From Syntrophomonas sp. UBA4911 (lineage in GTDB: Bacteria; Bacillota; Syntrophomonadia; Syntrophomonadales; Syntrophomonadaceae): a stretch of 14,530 bases of DNA. Of the stretch, positions 1-6,480 are shown piece by piece. The notes under the pieces were generated by a model. That model was not told the origin of the DNA. It ran no database searches and saw nothing but the letters and a program-made list of their open reading frames with translations. Within the stretch, counting starts at the first letter, position 1, and every line of letters starts with the position of its first letter. Location: NCBI GenBank assembly GCA_002398105.1, contig DHCD01000110.1:72605-87134 (forward strand), given 5' to 3'. A program made the translations under genes and the position numbers.

Positions 1-369
1 GCCCGTATAGGGGCTCTGGACTATACTTTTATAGTATCGGCAATTGCATCAATGGTTCTGCTTCCGGTATGTCTTGTGGGCCGCCTTAGCTTAAGCGGCT
101 ATCCGCTGCTTGATTGGGGGCTTTTTATCCTTCTGGCCCTGGGGCCGGGCTTGGCCGGTCATGGAATTCTTAATTGGGCCTTGAAATATGTAAAGGCCCC
201 CATAGTCGCGGTATCCATTCTGGGCGAATCCGTAGGGGCCACGATACTGGCTTATTTGTTTTTCCGGGAAGTTCTGCAATGGTATCAGATTGCAGGAGGT
301 CTCCTCATACTCATCGGCATCTATATCGCTGGGGCCAATGAACACCGGGATGCCGGACCAGTTTTATAA
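1..369 (+). CDS. EamA/DMT-family transporter, C-terminal part (5' truncated by window edge)
   Basis: The frame is open from the first base, so the true start lies outside the window; 122 residues to the TAA are present. The protein is very hydrophobic, with about four membrane segments. It ends in the pattern typical of the second EamA repeat: a conserved GHGILNWALKY stretch, then APIVAVSILGESVGATILAYLFF, then a final helix GGLLILIGIYIAG. Members of this drug/metabolite transporter superfamily are inner-membrane exporters or permeases of ten helices, and the substrate cannot be read from this fragment. The gene converges with the SpoIID-domain gene at 775-1743. I see no T-tract terminator directly after the stop; the inverted-repeat element at 466-736 may serve. 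The family call is firm; the substrate is unknown. Confidence 0.85.
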   Translation, partial: ARIGALDYTFIVSAIASMVLLPVCLVGRLSLSGYPLLDWGLFILLALGPGLAGHGILNWALKYVKAPIVAVSILGESVGATILAYLFFREVLQWYQIAGGLLILIGIYIAGANEHRDAGPVL

Positions 370-457
370 CCAGCCTCTGCAGCCGCAGGGTAAGCAGCGT
401 ACTGCCCGGGCCAAGTCTTAAGGGACGGAATATTTATGCATCCGGACCACCATAGGG

Positions 458-744
458 GAATCATGGAGACTACTGAAAAAGTCCCCAAATTTGTGCTAGG
501 GTATGTATAAATATACTGGCGACCGTTGGCGGAGCATGGGTAACAACATTCTGCGAAGGCGATTGGCGGAAGGGGGCGAGCCCTACGGATGGGGCGAGAG
601 CGCCATGAGCACGGATGCGAATTGGCGCTGTACCCCTGGAGACAATCGACAAGCAGTTGATGTTGTCCATGCATAGACTGGGCGCAAGTTATTTATACAT
701 ACCCGTTTACCCCAGATAGACTTTTTCAGTGCTCTCGAATCATG
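458..744. mobile_element. MITE-like inverted-repeat element with 8-bp target duplication
   Basis: A non-coding element (466-736, 271 bp) lies between two convergent genes. Its ends are inverted repeats: GAGACTACTGAAAAAGTC at 466-483 and its complement at 719-736, with 16 of 18 positions matching and the inner 12 perfect. It is bracketed by a perfect 8-bp direct repeat, gaatcatg, at 458-465 and 737-744. Further inward the palindrome continues imperfectly: 499-513 pairs perfectly with 690-704 (15 bp), and 534-549 pairs with 660-672 apart from a 3-base insertion. A small hairpin GGCG-AGAG-CGCC (593-604) sits almost at the exact centre. No transposase is encoded. TIRs plus a duplication are what a non-autonomous transposable element leaves. 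Which IS family mobilised it is not decidable here; several families make 8-bp duplications. It fills nearly all of the 405-bp gap between genes and may also end transcription from both sides. Confidence 0.8.
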
Positions 745-774
745 TTGGCTGGGCCGCAACTAAGGATGCTGATT

Positions 775-1743
775 TTACTTATACAATCTGGTCCAGGTCA
801 TTTTGGGGAAGTAGTGCTCTACTATCTGGCGGCCGTTTTTACCCTGCTTAGCCATGGTGTAAGCTCCCCATTGCTCCATACCTACCCCGTGTCCCCAGCC
901 TGAACCTTTGAAAACAATATAATTGCCCTCGGCTTTCACACTGGTCCAGATAGTCGAGTAAAGGCGATCAGGGCCGATTTCCTTACGCAGGTCCACCGCC
1001 TTGATGGAAGCTTTGCCGGCGGTTAAGACCGTAGCCCGTCCTGACGGCCCCCGTTTACTTACCCGGATGTCATTGAGATTACCGGCTTTACTGCCCATAA
1101 GGTTTTTAATTTCCCAGCGGGGGACTTTTACTGTCCAGGACCGGTATTTAGCCGGAGCATATTTCATGCCGTTGGTGCTGACCGGAACCAGGTATGATGC
1201 CTTTTTGGCCAGAGTGGGGAAGCCTTCGGCCATGCTGGCGGTTTTATTTTTGGACAGGGAGTGGAACATGGCATAAGCAAACTTGCCCTGATAAGTCAGC
1301 ACCTGTCCTCTGGTTTCCTTGACCGCGCGGGAAATTTTATCGGTAATCTGCTTCTCGTCGTATTGCTGAAACTCCAGGTGGTTATCACTGGCGTCGGTTC
1401 CGTGCTTGGACCTGGTGCCGTTTTCATATTCCAACAGGGCCAGGGTCATGGTACGGGCGACTATAGCCTGAGCCTTCAAGGCTTCCAGGGGAAATTTATT
1501 ACTCATTTCCGCAGCCAGAACCCCCTTCAGATATTCTTCCATTTTCAATTGCTCTTTGGCGCCGGTGGCAGTGCGGTAGAGGCTTATGGTGGGCTCAGTG
1601 CTGTATTTTTTTACCTCGGCGGATAAGCGGGCCGGTTGGGCCGACGGTTTTTTAGCCTGTTGCTGACAGCCTCCCAGGGAAAAAAGAAAAACGCTGATTA
1701 GTACTAAACAAAAAGTTCTGACAAGTATTTTTGGCTGAAACAC
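775..1743 (-). CDS. SpoIID/LytB-domain lipoprotein (putative peptidoglycan-acting enzyme)
   Basis: The predicted protein has 322 residues. It starts at GTG, 8 bases after a good AAGGAG site (1752-1757). Residues 5-26 form a lipoprotein signal (basic residues, hydrophobic core, LGGC box), so Cys26 is probably lipidated and the protein held outside the membrane. The SpoIID domain follows: MEEYLKGVLAAEM (68-80) with Glu79 as the likely catalytic acid, FPLEALKAQAIVART (84-98), and the hallmark C-terminal GWGHGVGMEQWGA (282-294). SpoIID is a lytic transglycosylase acting on stripped glycan strands during engulfment. This copy is not beside other sporulation genes and is probably one of the paralogues common in Clostridia, so I give no spoIID symbol. 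It is divergent from trmL, with 110 bases between the starts. Its 3' end lies 31 bases from the MITE-like element's duplication. Confidence 0.85.
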   Translation of the reverse strand: MFQPKILVRTFCLVLISVFLFSLGGCQQQAKKPSAQPARLSAEVKKYSTEPTISLYRTATGAKEQLKMEEYLKGVLAAEMSNKFPLEALKAQAIVARTMTLALLEYENGTRSKHGTDASDNHLEFQQYDEKQITDKISRAVKETRGQVLTYQGKFAYAMFHSLSKNKTASMAEGFPTLAKKASYLVPVSTNGMKYAPAKYRSWTVKVPRWEIKNLMGSKAGNLNDIRVSKRGPSGRATVLTAGKASIKAVDLRKEIGPDRLYSTIWTSVKAEGNYIVFKGSGWGHGVGMEQWGAYTMAKQGKNGRQIVEHYFPKMTWTRLYK

Positions 1744-1789
1744 ATGGATTGCTCCTTCCCTTTTTGACTTAGTATTTCCGACCGATTGT

Positions 1790-1818
1790 TTGTTATGTTC
1801 TATGAAGTCAGGTATAAT
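1790..1818 (+). promoter_or_regulatory. Predicted sigma-A promoter for trmL
   Basis: A -35 box TTGTTA (1790-1795) and a perfect -10 box TATAAT (1813-1818) are separated by 17 bases. The predicted RNA start is near 1825, giving a leader of about 30 bases before the trmL start at 1854. The -35 matches consensus at four of six positions. No other good candidate lies in this divergent gap for the plus strand. Confidence 0.6.
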
Positions 1819-1853
1819 TTGGGCGAAATAAAGGAGAAAAGGAGGCCAATGAT

Positions 1854-2312
1854 ATGCATATTGTTCTGGTCAATCCCGAAATACCCCAGAATACGGGTAA
1901 CATAGCCCGAACCTGTGCTCTTACCCGCTCGGTCCTGCATTTAGTAAAACCGCTGGGATTCTCCATTGAAGACCGGTATCTTAAAAGAGCGGGTTTGGAT
2001 TATTGGGATAAGGTGGAAGTAAAACTGTGGGACAGCTTTAAAGAATGGGAGAAGCACTATCAGAATGCCGGGATATACCTGGCAACTACCAAGGCTGCCC
2101 GGTCCTGCTATGAGGTGGAGTATCATCCTGACGATATGCTGGTTTTCGGCTGCGAGACCCGGGGCTTGCCGGAAGAGATACTAAAACGTTATAGCGGGCA
2201 GCAAATCAGGGTTCCTATGTTGGATATCGGCAGATCCTTAAACCTTAGTAATTCAGCGGCGATAATTCTGTATGAAGCTTTGCGTCAGAATAATTTTCCT
2301 GGTTTGAGATAG
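1854..2312 (+). CDS. trmL: tRNA (cytidine(34)-2'-O)-methyltransferase TrmL
   Basis: This 152-residue SPOUT-class methyltransferase is the usual full length for TrmL. It methylates the 2'-O of the wobble nucleotide (position 34) of certain tRNA-Leu isoacceptors using S-adenosylmethionine. The family motifs are all present: NPEIPQNTGNIAR (7-19), FGCETRGLP (98-106, the SAM-binding knot loop) and RVPM..RSLNLSNSAAI (119-137). The start ATG follows an AAAAGGAGG site (1837-1845) with 8-base spacing and a predicted promoter at 1790-1818. The histidine kinase gene begins 81 bases after the stop; no terminator is visible between them, so read-through is possible. Older annotations call this family CspR or YibK. 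Confidence 0.95.
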   Translation: MHIVLVNPEIPQNTGNIARTCALTRSVLHLVKPLGFSIEDRYLKRAGLDYWDKVEVKLWDSFKEWEKHYQNAGIYLATTKAARSCYEVEYHPDDMLVFGCETRGLPEEILKRYSGQQIRVPMLDIGRSLNLSNSAAIILYEALRQNNFPGLR

Positions 2313-2393
2313 GGTTAGTGCTTAGAAGGAAAAGCAGGAATAATGTAAAAAAATATCGAAATAGACCTGCAACTAGAAAAGGCGGTGCCATGA

Positions 2394-4694
2394 ATGAAAA
2401 TAAGAACCAGATTATACGTCATTATGGCAATGCTGGCGGCAGTAATGGTGGGAGAGATCCTTCTGACCGTAAACCTGCTCACTATACCTATGCAAAAGAA
2501 GGATATTATTGATAAGGCCTGGAACAGCGCTTATATCCTGCAACAGGTTGCTCCCCTGCTCAATAAGGAAGAAACCCAGGCGCTGGCAGTGGCTATGGTC
2601 AGGCTGGATCCTAAAATCAGCTATCTGCTTTTACTGGATCGTGATGGCAAAGCCGTGGTTCATAGCGATCCCCAGCGGATAGGTATGAGCTTTAATGATG
2701 CGGGCAGGCTGTCATGTGCGCGCTACGGCCATAGCCTGCAGCAAGTTTACATCCGCGACCAGAATATACCTGATTCTCCCCATCATGGAGAAAAGGTCAT
2801 TGATATCCTGGTTCCCAACTATGATCGCGAAGGCAGGCAGGTGGGGGCAATAGATGCCGGGGTTTCTCTGAATGACCTGAATCAGGTTGCCCAAGCCCAT
2901 TATAAAATATTATTTATCGGCGTGGTTGCGCTTATTATCGTATTTTATATTACCACCCACAGACTGTATAAAGATATAATTTCCCCCTTGAAAAAAACGG
3001 TTTATGCCATAAGGAGAGTCAGGGAAGGCAATTACCATGAGATTGATTTAGAAGAGAGAAATGATGAACTGGGCTTATTAGTGCGGGAATTTAACAGCAT
3101 GGCTTGCCGGATATCAGAATTGATGGCCGATTTGCAAGAGGCTCATGAAGAACTGGAAAATCGGGTTAAAAAGAGAACCAGCGAACTGGCGGCGGAGAAA
3201 GAACGCTTGGCCGTAACTCTTGGCAGCATTGGCGAAGGGGTAATCAGCACTGATCTGAATGGAGTTATTATCCTCGCCAATCACATGGTGGCTAAAATAT
3301 TGGATATGGATGCCGCCGATTTGCCGGGCAAGAACCTGGAGGAAATATTGCAGGTTCCCCCGCCGGAGGCAGGGGGTGAAGCCAGATTGAAAGAGAATGC
3401 GGTAGTGGAAGTGCGCAATCATATTCTGGTAACAGGTGAAGGTAAAGAGCGCCTTATTGATATTGTAGGTTCACCGATCAGGGATGAGTCGGATAAGTAT
3501 GAAGGCATGGTTTGGGTATTGCATGATATTACGGAAAAACAACGTTTTGAAGAAGAGCTGATAAAGGCCAGCAAGCTTGAGTCAATGGGGATACTGGCCG
3601 GTGGACTGGCTCATGATTTCAATAATTTGCTCACCGTTATTGCCGGCAATATCAGTCTGGCCCGCATGACAGTTGAGGGTTCACGCAGCGACGACCCCGG
3701 CGATTTCCTGGAGGAGGCGGAAAAGGCCACATTACAGGCTCGGGGGTTGGCTCAGCAATTGCTGACATTTTCCCGGGGGGGCGAACCTATAATAAAAACG
3801 GTATCAACCAGTAATCTGTTGCGCAATTCAGTTAAATTTGCCCTGAGTGGGTCCAATGTAAGTTGCGAGTTCTTTATTCCGGAGAAACTATGGAATGTTG
3901 AAATAGATGAAGGGCAGATAAGTCAGGTACTGAATAATCTGGTTTTAAACGCTATTCAGGCTATGCCTGAAGGAGGTATAATCCGCATATCCGCCCAAAA
4001 CCTGACCCTGAGGGAGACCAATAAACTTCTTCCTTTGCTCCCGGGTAAGTATGTGTTATTATCAATAGCTGACCAGGGGAAAGGTATACCGGAAAAATAC
4101 CGGGCTCGTATCTTCGAACCCTACTTCACTACCAAAGAGTCCGGAACCGGATTGGGTCTCGCTACCTCGCAGTCGATCATCAAAAAACATGGCGGGTATT
4201 TAACCTTTGATTCCCGTCTTAATGCGGGAACGACCTTTTGCATCTATCTTCCGGTAAGCGAATGTGAACGGGACGACCAGGATGCTTTGACCTATCCTCC
4301 GGCCAAAAGGAAGGGACGGATTCTGGTAATGGATGATGATGAAACGGTACGAACCGTAGTTATTGAAATGCTGGGTTCCCTGGGTTATGAAGCCGAAAGC
4401 GCTGAAAATGACAGACAGGCCGTTGAACTTTACCGGAATACGCTGCAGGAGGGGAGAAAATTTGATGCGGTAATGATCGACCCTGCTGTCAGGAATGGAA
4501 CCGGGGGCCGGGAAGCGGCACAAGCGCTGTTGTCTTTAGACCCTGAAGCTCTAATAATATTGAGCAGTGCTTCTTCCAGCGAGGAACTGGCATGGAATTA
4601 CCGAAATATGGGTTTCGCTGCTTTTATTGCAAAACCCTATGGAATTGCGGAGTTAAGTGAAACTTTGCATAATCTCCCCCTCCCTCGAAGTTAG
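2394..4694 (+). CDS. Hybrid sensor histidine kinase (Cache-like sensor, HAMP, PAS, HisKA, HATPase, receiver)
   Basis: A 766-residue membrane sensor kinase. In order: membrane helix about 8-30; extracytoplasmic sensor about 31-168, with LLLLDRDGKAVVHSDPQRIGMSF typical of Cache/PDC folds; second helix about 171-188; HAMP about 190-243; coiled coil 244-272; PAS about 273-390; dimerisation/phosphoacceptor region with GGLAHDFNNLL and His407; ATPase domain with N box NLVLNAIQAM (515-524), DQGKGIP (560-566) and GTGLGLAT (584-591); and a C-terminal receiver with acidic pair D647/D648, phosphoacceptor Asp696 and Lys747. The receiver has PAVRNG after its Asp where TVPGG-like sequence is usual, but the key residues remain, so it should be phosphorylatable. 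The start ATG has only an imperfect AAGGCGGT site 7 bases upstream. The ligand is unknown. A plausible partner is the response regulator/diguanylate cyclase at 5059, across a 364-base gap. Confidence 0.9.
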   Translation: MKIRTRLYVIMAMLAAVMVGEILLTVNLLTIPMQKKDIIDKAWNSAYILQQVAPLLNKEETQALAVAMVRLDPKISYLLLLDRDGKAVVHSDPQRIGMSFNDAGRLSCARYGHSLQQVYIRDQNIPDSPHHGEKVIDILVPNYDREGRQVGAIDAGVSLNDLNQVAQAHYKILFIGVVALIIVFYITTHRLYKDIISPLKKTVYAIRRVREGNYHEIDLEERNDELGLLVREFNSMACRISELMADLQEAHEELENRVKKRTSELAAEKERLAVTLGSIGEGVISTDLNGVIILANHMVAKILDMDAADLPGKNLEEILQVPPPEAGGEARLKENAVVEVRNHILVTGEGKERLIDIVGSPIRDESDKYEGMVWVLHDITEKQRFEEELIKASKLESMGILAGGLAHDFNNLLTVIAGNISLARMTVEGSRSDDPGDFLEEAEKATLQARGLAQQLLTFSRGGEPIIKTVSTSNLLRNSVKFALSGSNVSCEFFIPEKLWNVEIDEGQISQVLNNLVLNAIQAMPEGGIIRISAQNLTLRETNKLLPLLPGKYVLLSIADQGKGIPEKYRARIFEPYFTTKESGTGLGLATSQSIIKKHGGYLTFDSRLNAGTTFCIYLPVSECERDDQDALTYPPAKRKGRILVMDDDETVRTVVIEMLGSLGYEAESAENDRQAVELYRNTLQEGRKFDAVMIDPAVRNGTGGREAAQALLSLDPEALIILSSASSSEELAWNYRNMGFAAFIAKPYGIAELSETLHNLPLPRS

Positions 4695-4794
4695 ATTTTT
4701 GCTCCATTTGAACCTTGGCCGGGGAAGTCCTTTTGCAGGGCTTGTTGTCATATGGGTATCCGGAAAGTGAAAATTCCCATCCTTATTTTCTGCC

Positions 4795-4820
4795 AGAGCG
4801 TTATATAGCTCTTTTTTCTT
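4795..4820 (+). terminator. Weak candidate rho-independent terminator after the histidine kinase
   Basis: A short hairpin, AGAGC (4795-4799) with GCTCT (4808-4812) and an 8-base AU-rich loop, runs into six T residues and then CTT. The stem has only five pairs, so it may be inefficient. It lies 100 bases downstream of the kinase stop and would separate that gene from the diguanylate cyclase. Confidence 0.4.
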
Positions 4821-4854
4821 TTCTCACTCCACTAGCCTTCGCAGGAGCTTTTGA

Positions 4855-4958
4855 GATTTCACTGCAAAAACTCCGGTTGGATGCGTAAATATGCCGGAGC
4901 CGTCAGACGGGAGCATGGTGGAAACACCAGTCACCTTATGACTTTTTGCAGTGGAATC
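4855..4958 (+). other. Structured inverted-repeat element upstream of the diguanylate cyclase gene
   Basis: The ends 4855-4873 and 4940-4958 are inverted repeats of the pattern GATTYCACTGCAAAAASTC (17 of 19 match). Read as plus-strand RNA, 4855-4870 and 4943-4958 form 16 consecutive pairs, because the one mismatch in that part becomes a U-G wobble; on the other strand it would be A-C. The closed interval holds three small hairpins: CTCCGG/CCGGAG (4871-4876 with 4894-4899), CCGT-CAG-ACGG (4900-4910), and TGGTG-GAAA-CACCA (4916-4929), the last with a GNRA tetraloop. I recognise no known riboswitch, and the GEMM c-di-GMP consensus is not present. It could be a small structured RNA, a leader element, or a small palindromic mobile remnant. 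No flanking target duplication was found. The remainder of the 4695-5058 gap holds the weak terminator and the repeat pair at 4989-5025. Confidence 0.55.
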
Positions 4959-4988
4959 AAGTACACATTGTAGTATTATAAAACAATA

Positions 4989-5025
4989 GGGACTTAAATC
5001 CTAATCGGGGGAGTTAAAGCCCTAA
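4989..5025 (+). promoter_or_regulatory. Two imperfect direct repeats with 20-bp period before the diguanylate cyclase
   Basis: GGGACTTAAATCCTAA (4989-5004) is followed by GGGAGTTAAAGCCCTAA (5009-5025), start to start exactly 20 bases. Two helical turns would put both copies on one face of the DNA, which is common for paired transcription-factor sites. The pair sits 34 bases before the start codon and 20 bases before the ribosome binding site. The binding protein is unknown, and an RNA role is equally possible. Confidence 0.4.
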
Positions 5026-5058
5026 AAGTGAAGTGAAAATGGATAAGGAGCTGAATTA

Positions 5059-5958
5059 ATGAAAGTTCTCATCGCCGATGATGATGCCCTTTCCAGAAAA
5101 ATCCTGCAAGATGCCTTACTTGAATGGGGATATGACATAGTGGTAGCCCGTGATGGGAAAGAGGCCTGGACTATTCTGGAAAGGGCAGATCGTCCCAATA
5201 TGGCCGTTCTGGACTGGATGATGCCTGGAATGTATGGAGTTGAGATATGCAGCAGGTTGCGGACCCTGAATTTAACAAATTATATCTATGTTATACTCCT
5301 TACCGCTAAAAACAAGCGGGAGGATATTATAAAAGGGCTGGAATCAGGTGCAGATGACTATGTAATAAAGCCGTTCAACTATGAAGAGTTAAAGTTAAGA
5401 TTAAAGATAGGACGGAGAATTATAGAACTGGAACAGAATATTATGCGTTTAGCCAATACCGACTACCTGACCGGCTTATTGAACCGGCGTGCTTTTTTGA
5501 AACGCATGACCAGGGAACTAGAGCGGTGCCAACGGGAGAGGGCCCACTTGGGCATCATCATTATGGATATAGACCAATTCAAACAGATCAATGATAAATA
5601 CGGGCACCAAGTCGGCGACCTGGTCCTGCAGGAAGTATCGGCAACTCTGGTCAACTCCTGCCGGGGATATGATTTCTCCGGCAGGTACGGAGGCGAAGAG
5701 TTTATTCTGTGCTTACCCGGTGCGGACAAATGGAGCACCTATCAAATTGCCGAACGTATGCGCTCCTCTATAGAATGCCAGAAAATATTACTGCCTGATA
5801 AAAAGAACTATATTAAGGTTACTGCCAGCTTTGGTGTTGCCGCAATGCTGCCGGACCAGCCCAAAAGTTTGGATGAATTAATCAAACAAGCTGATGATGC
5901 TCTTTATCAGGCCAAGAACGAAGGGCGTAACCGGGTGATCATGTGTCCCCTCAACTAA
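5059..5958 (+). CDS. Response regulator with diguanylate cyclase (GGDEF) output
   Basis: A 299-residue cytoplasmic protein. The receiver domain (1-120) has acidic residues D7-D9, phosphoacceptor Asp52 in VLDWMMPG, Thr82 and Lys104. The GGDEF domain (about 131-297) has the start signature NTDYLTGLLNRRAF (133-146), the metal-binding D170 region IIIMDIDQFKQIND, and the active-site loop GGEEF (211-215). An inhibitory I-site RxxD is present as RGYD (202-205), exactly five residues before GGEEF, so product inhibition by c-di-GMP is expected. The architecture matches the PleD/WspR type, in which phosphorylation drives dimerisation and conversion of two GTP to c-di-GMP. The ATG follows AAGGAG (5045-5050) by 8 bases. 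There is no EAL domain. The upstream hybrid kinase is a candidate input. Confidence 0.93.
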   Translation: MKVLIADDDALSRKILQDALLEWGYDIVVARDGKEAWTILERADRPNMAVLDWMMPGMYGVEICSRLRTLNLTNYIYVILLTAKNKREDIIKGLESGADDYVIKPFNYEELKLRLKIGRRIIELEQNIMRLANTDYLTGLLNRRAFLKRMTRELERCQRERAHLGIIIMDIDQFKQINDKYGHQVGDLVLQEVSATLVNSCRGYDFSGRYGGEEFILCLPGADKWSTYQIAERMRSSIECQKILLPDKKNYIKVTASFGVAAMLPDQPKSLDELIKQADDALYQAKNEGRNRVIMCPLN

Positions 5959-5990
5959 AAATCAAATAAAAAAGCCCCGTAAGGGGGCTT
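5955..5990 (-). terminator. Rho-independent terminator of the ferredoxin gene
   Basis: A 7-bp stem, AAGCCCC (5972-5978) with GGGGCTT (5984-5990) and a 5-base loop. On the minus strand it is followed by a T-rich stretch (TTTTTTATTTGATTTTT, from 5973 downward), a classic terminator. It starts 27 bases beyond the ferredoxin stop. It also lies just past the diguanylate cyclase stop, but the plus-strand side lacks a T-tract, so it is less effective in that direction. Confidence 0.8.
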
Positions 5991-6017
5991 CCTTCAGGTA
6001 TTCCGTTGTGAAGAATA

Positions 6018-6191
6018 TTATTCAGCGGACGTAGGTGCTTCTACTGGACAGACATCGGCACAGGAGCCGCAATCTGTGCATAATTCGGGGTCGATCTCAT
6101 ACTTTTCCTCACCCTCAGTAATCGCCCCCACTGGGCATTCCTCTGCACATACACCGCAAGAAATGCATTCATCGGTAATAACGTAGGCCAT
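6018..6191 (-). CDS. 2[4Fe-4S] ferredoxin
   Basis: A 57-residue protein, the usual size of a clostridial bacterial-type ferredoxin. It has two cluster-binding motifs: C9-x2-C12-x2-C15-x3-C19-P and C38-x2-C41-x2-C44-x3-C48-P. It is acidic and cytoplasmic, and carries low-potential electrons between oxidoreductases and hydrogenases in anaerobes. The start ATG (6191-6189) lies 6 bases from a strong AAAGGAGGG site (6198-6206). It is a stand-alone gene with its own near-consensus promoter (6227-6255) and its own terminator (5955-5990), and is therefore probably highly expressed. It lies opposite in strand to both neighbours, so its electron partners cannot be inferred from context. Confidence 0.93.
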   Translation of the reverse strand: MAYVITDECISCGVCAEECPVGAITEGEEKYEIDPELCTDCGSCADVCPVEAPTSAE

Positions 6192-6226
6192 TGTGTTCCC
6201 TCCTTTGCTACAATAAAACTAATAGC

Positions 6227-6255
6227 ATTATAATTAACGTGATTTTTTTTGTCAA
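6227..6255 (-). promoter_or_regulatory. Near-perfect sigma-A promoter for ferredoxin
   Basis: On the minus strand, -35 TTGACA (6255-6250) and -10 TATAAT (6232-6227) are separated by exactly 17 bases; both boxes match consensus completely. The spacer has a run of seven A. The predicted RNA start is near 6220, giving a leader of about 29 bases with a strong ribosome binding site. The rest of the divergent gap up to thiN (6256-6480) shows no confident promoter for thiN and no TPP riboswitch motif. Confidence 0.85.
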
Positions 6256-6480
6256 TTTACTATGATAAAGTCGAAAAATATTTTACCTGACTAATATTAT
6301 ACAACTCTTCAGGATTTTTTAGCCGGCTTTCAGGGAAAATAATTACAACTATAAACCCGGGCCCCTGGGACTATGGGAAAAGGGCTGTAAATGGCTGGTC
6401 AACTATTAGTTTTTTTTGCTTTCTGGTAGAATTAATAAGCGTGATACTTACGTATAAACAATAGAACAGGTGATTTGTAT

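Noticed and set aside
321..674. Minus-strand open frames (321-674 and 470-670) in the gap after the transporter
   Set aside because: They lie within the inverted-repeat element, have no ribosome binding site, and show no domain-like composition or transposase motifs.
2318..2512. Small plus-strand frame before and overlapping the histidine kinase start
   Set aside because: It is an out-of-frame shadow of the kinase N-terminus. The kinase frame has a clear membrane helix and long domain architecture from ATG 2394.
4690..4703. Early terminator immediately after the kinase stop
   Set aside because: There is a short T-run (TTAGATTTTTG) but no stem in front of it; the hairpin at 4795-4812 is a better candidate.
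4695..5058. A c-di-GMP (GEMM) riboswitch upstream of the diguanylate cyclase
   Set aside because: I looked for the conserved GEMM-I core elements and did not find them. The structure at 4855-4958 has a different plan.
6358..6396. GC-rich CCCGGGCCCCTGGG stretch as a terminator or operator
   Set aside because: Self-complementary pieces are short and overlapping, no T-tract follows, and no repeat copy was found.
6192..6480. A TPP riboswitch upstream of thiamine pyrophosphokinase
   Set aside because: The conserved CTGAGA and associated thi-box segments are absent from this gap.
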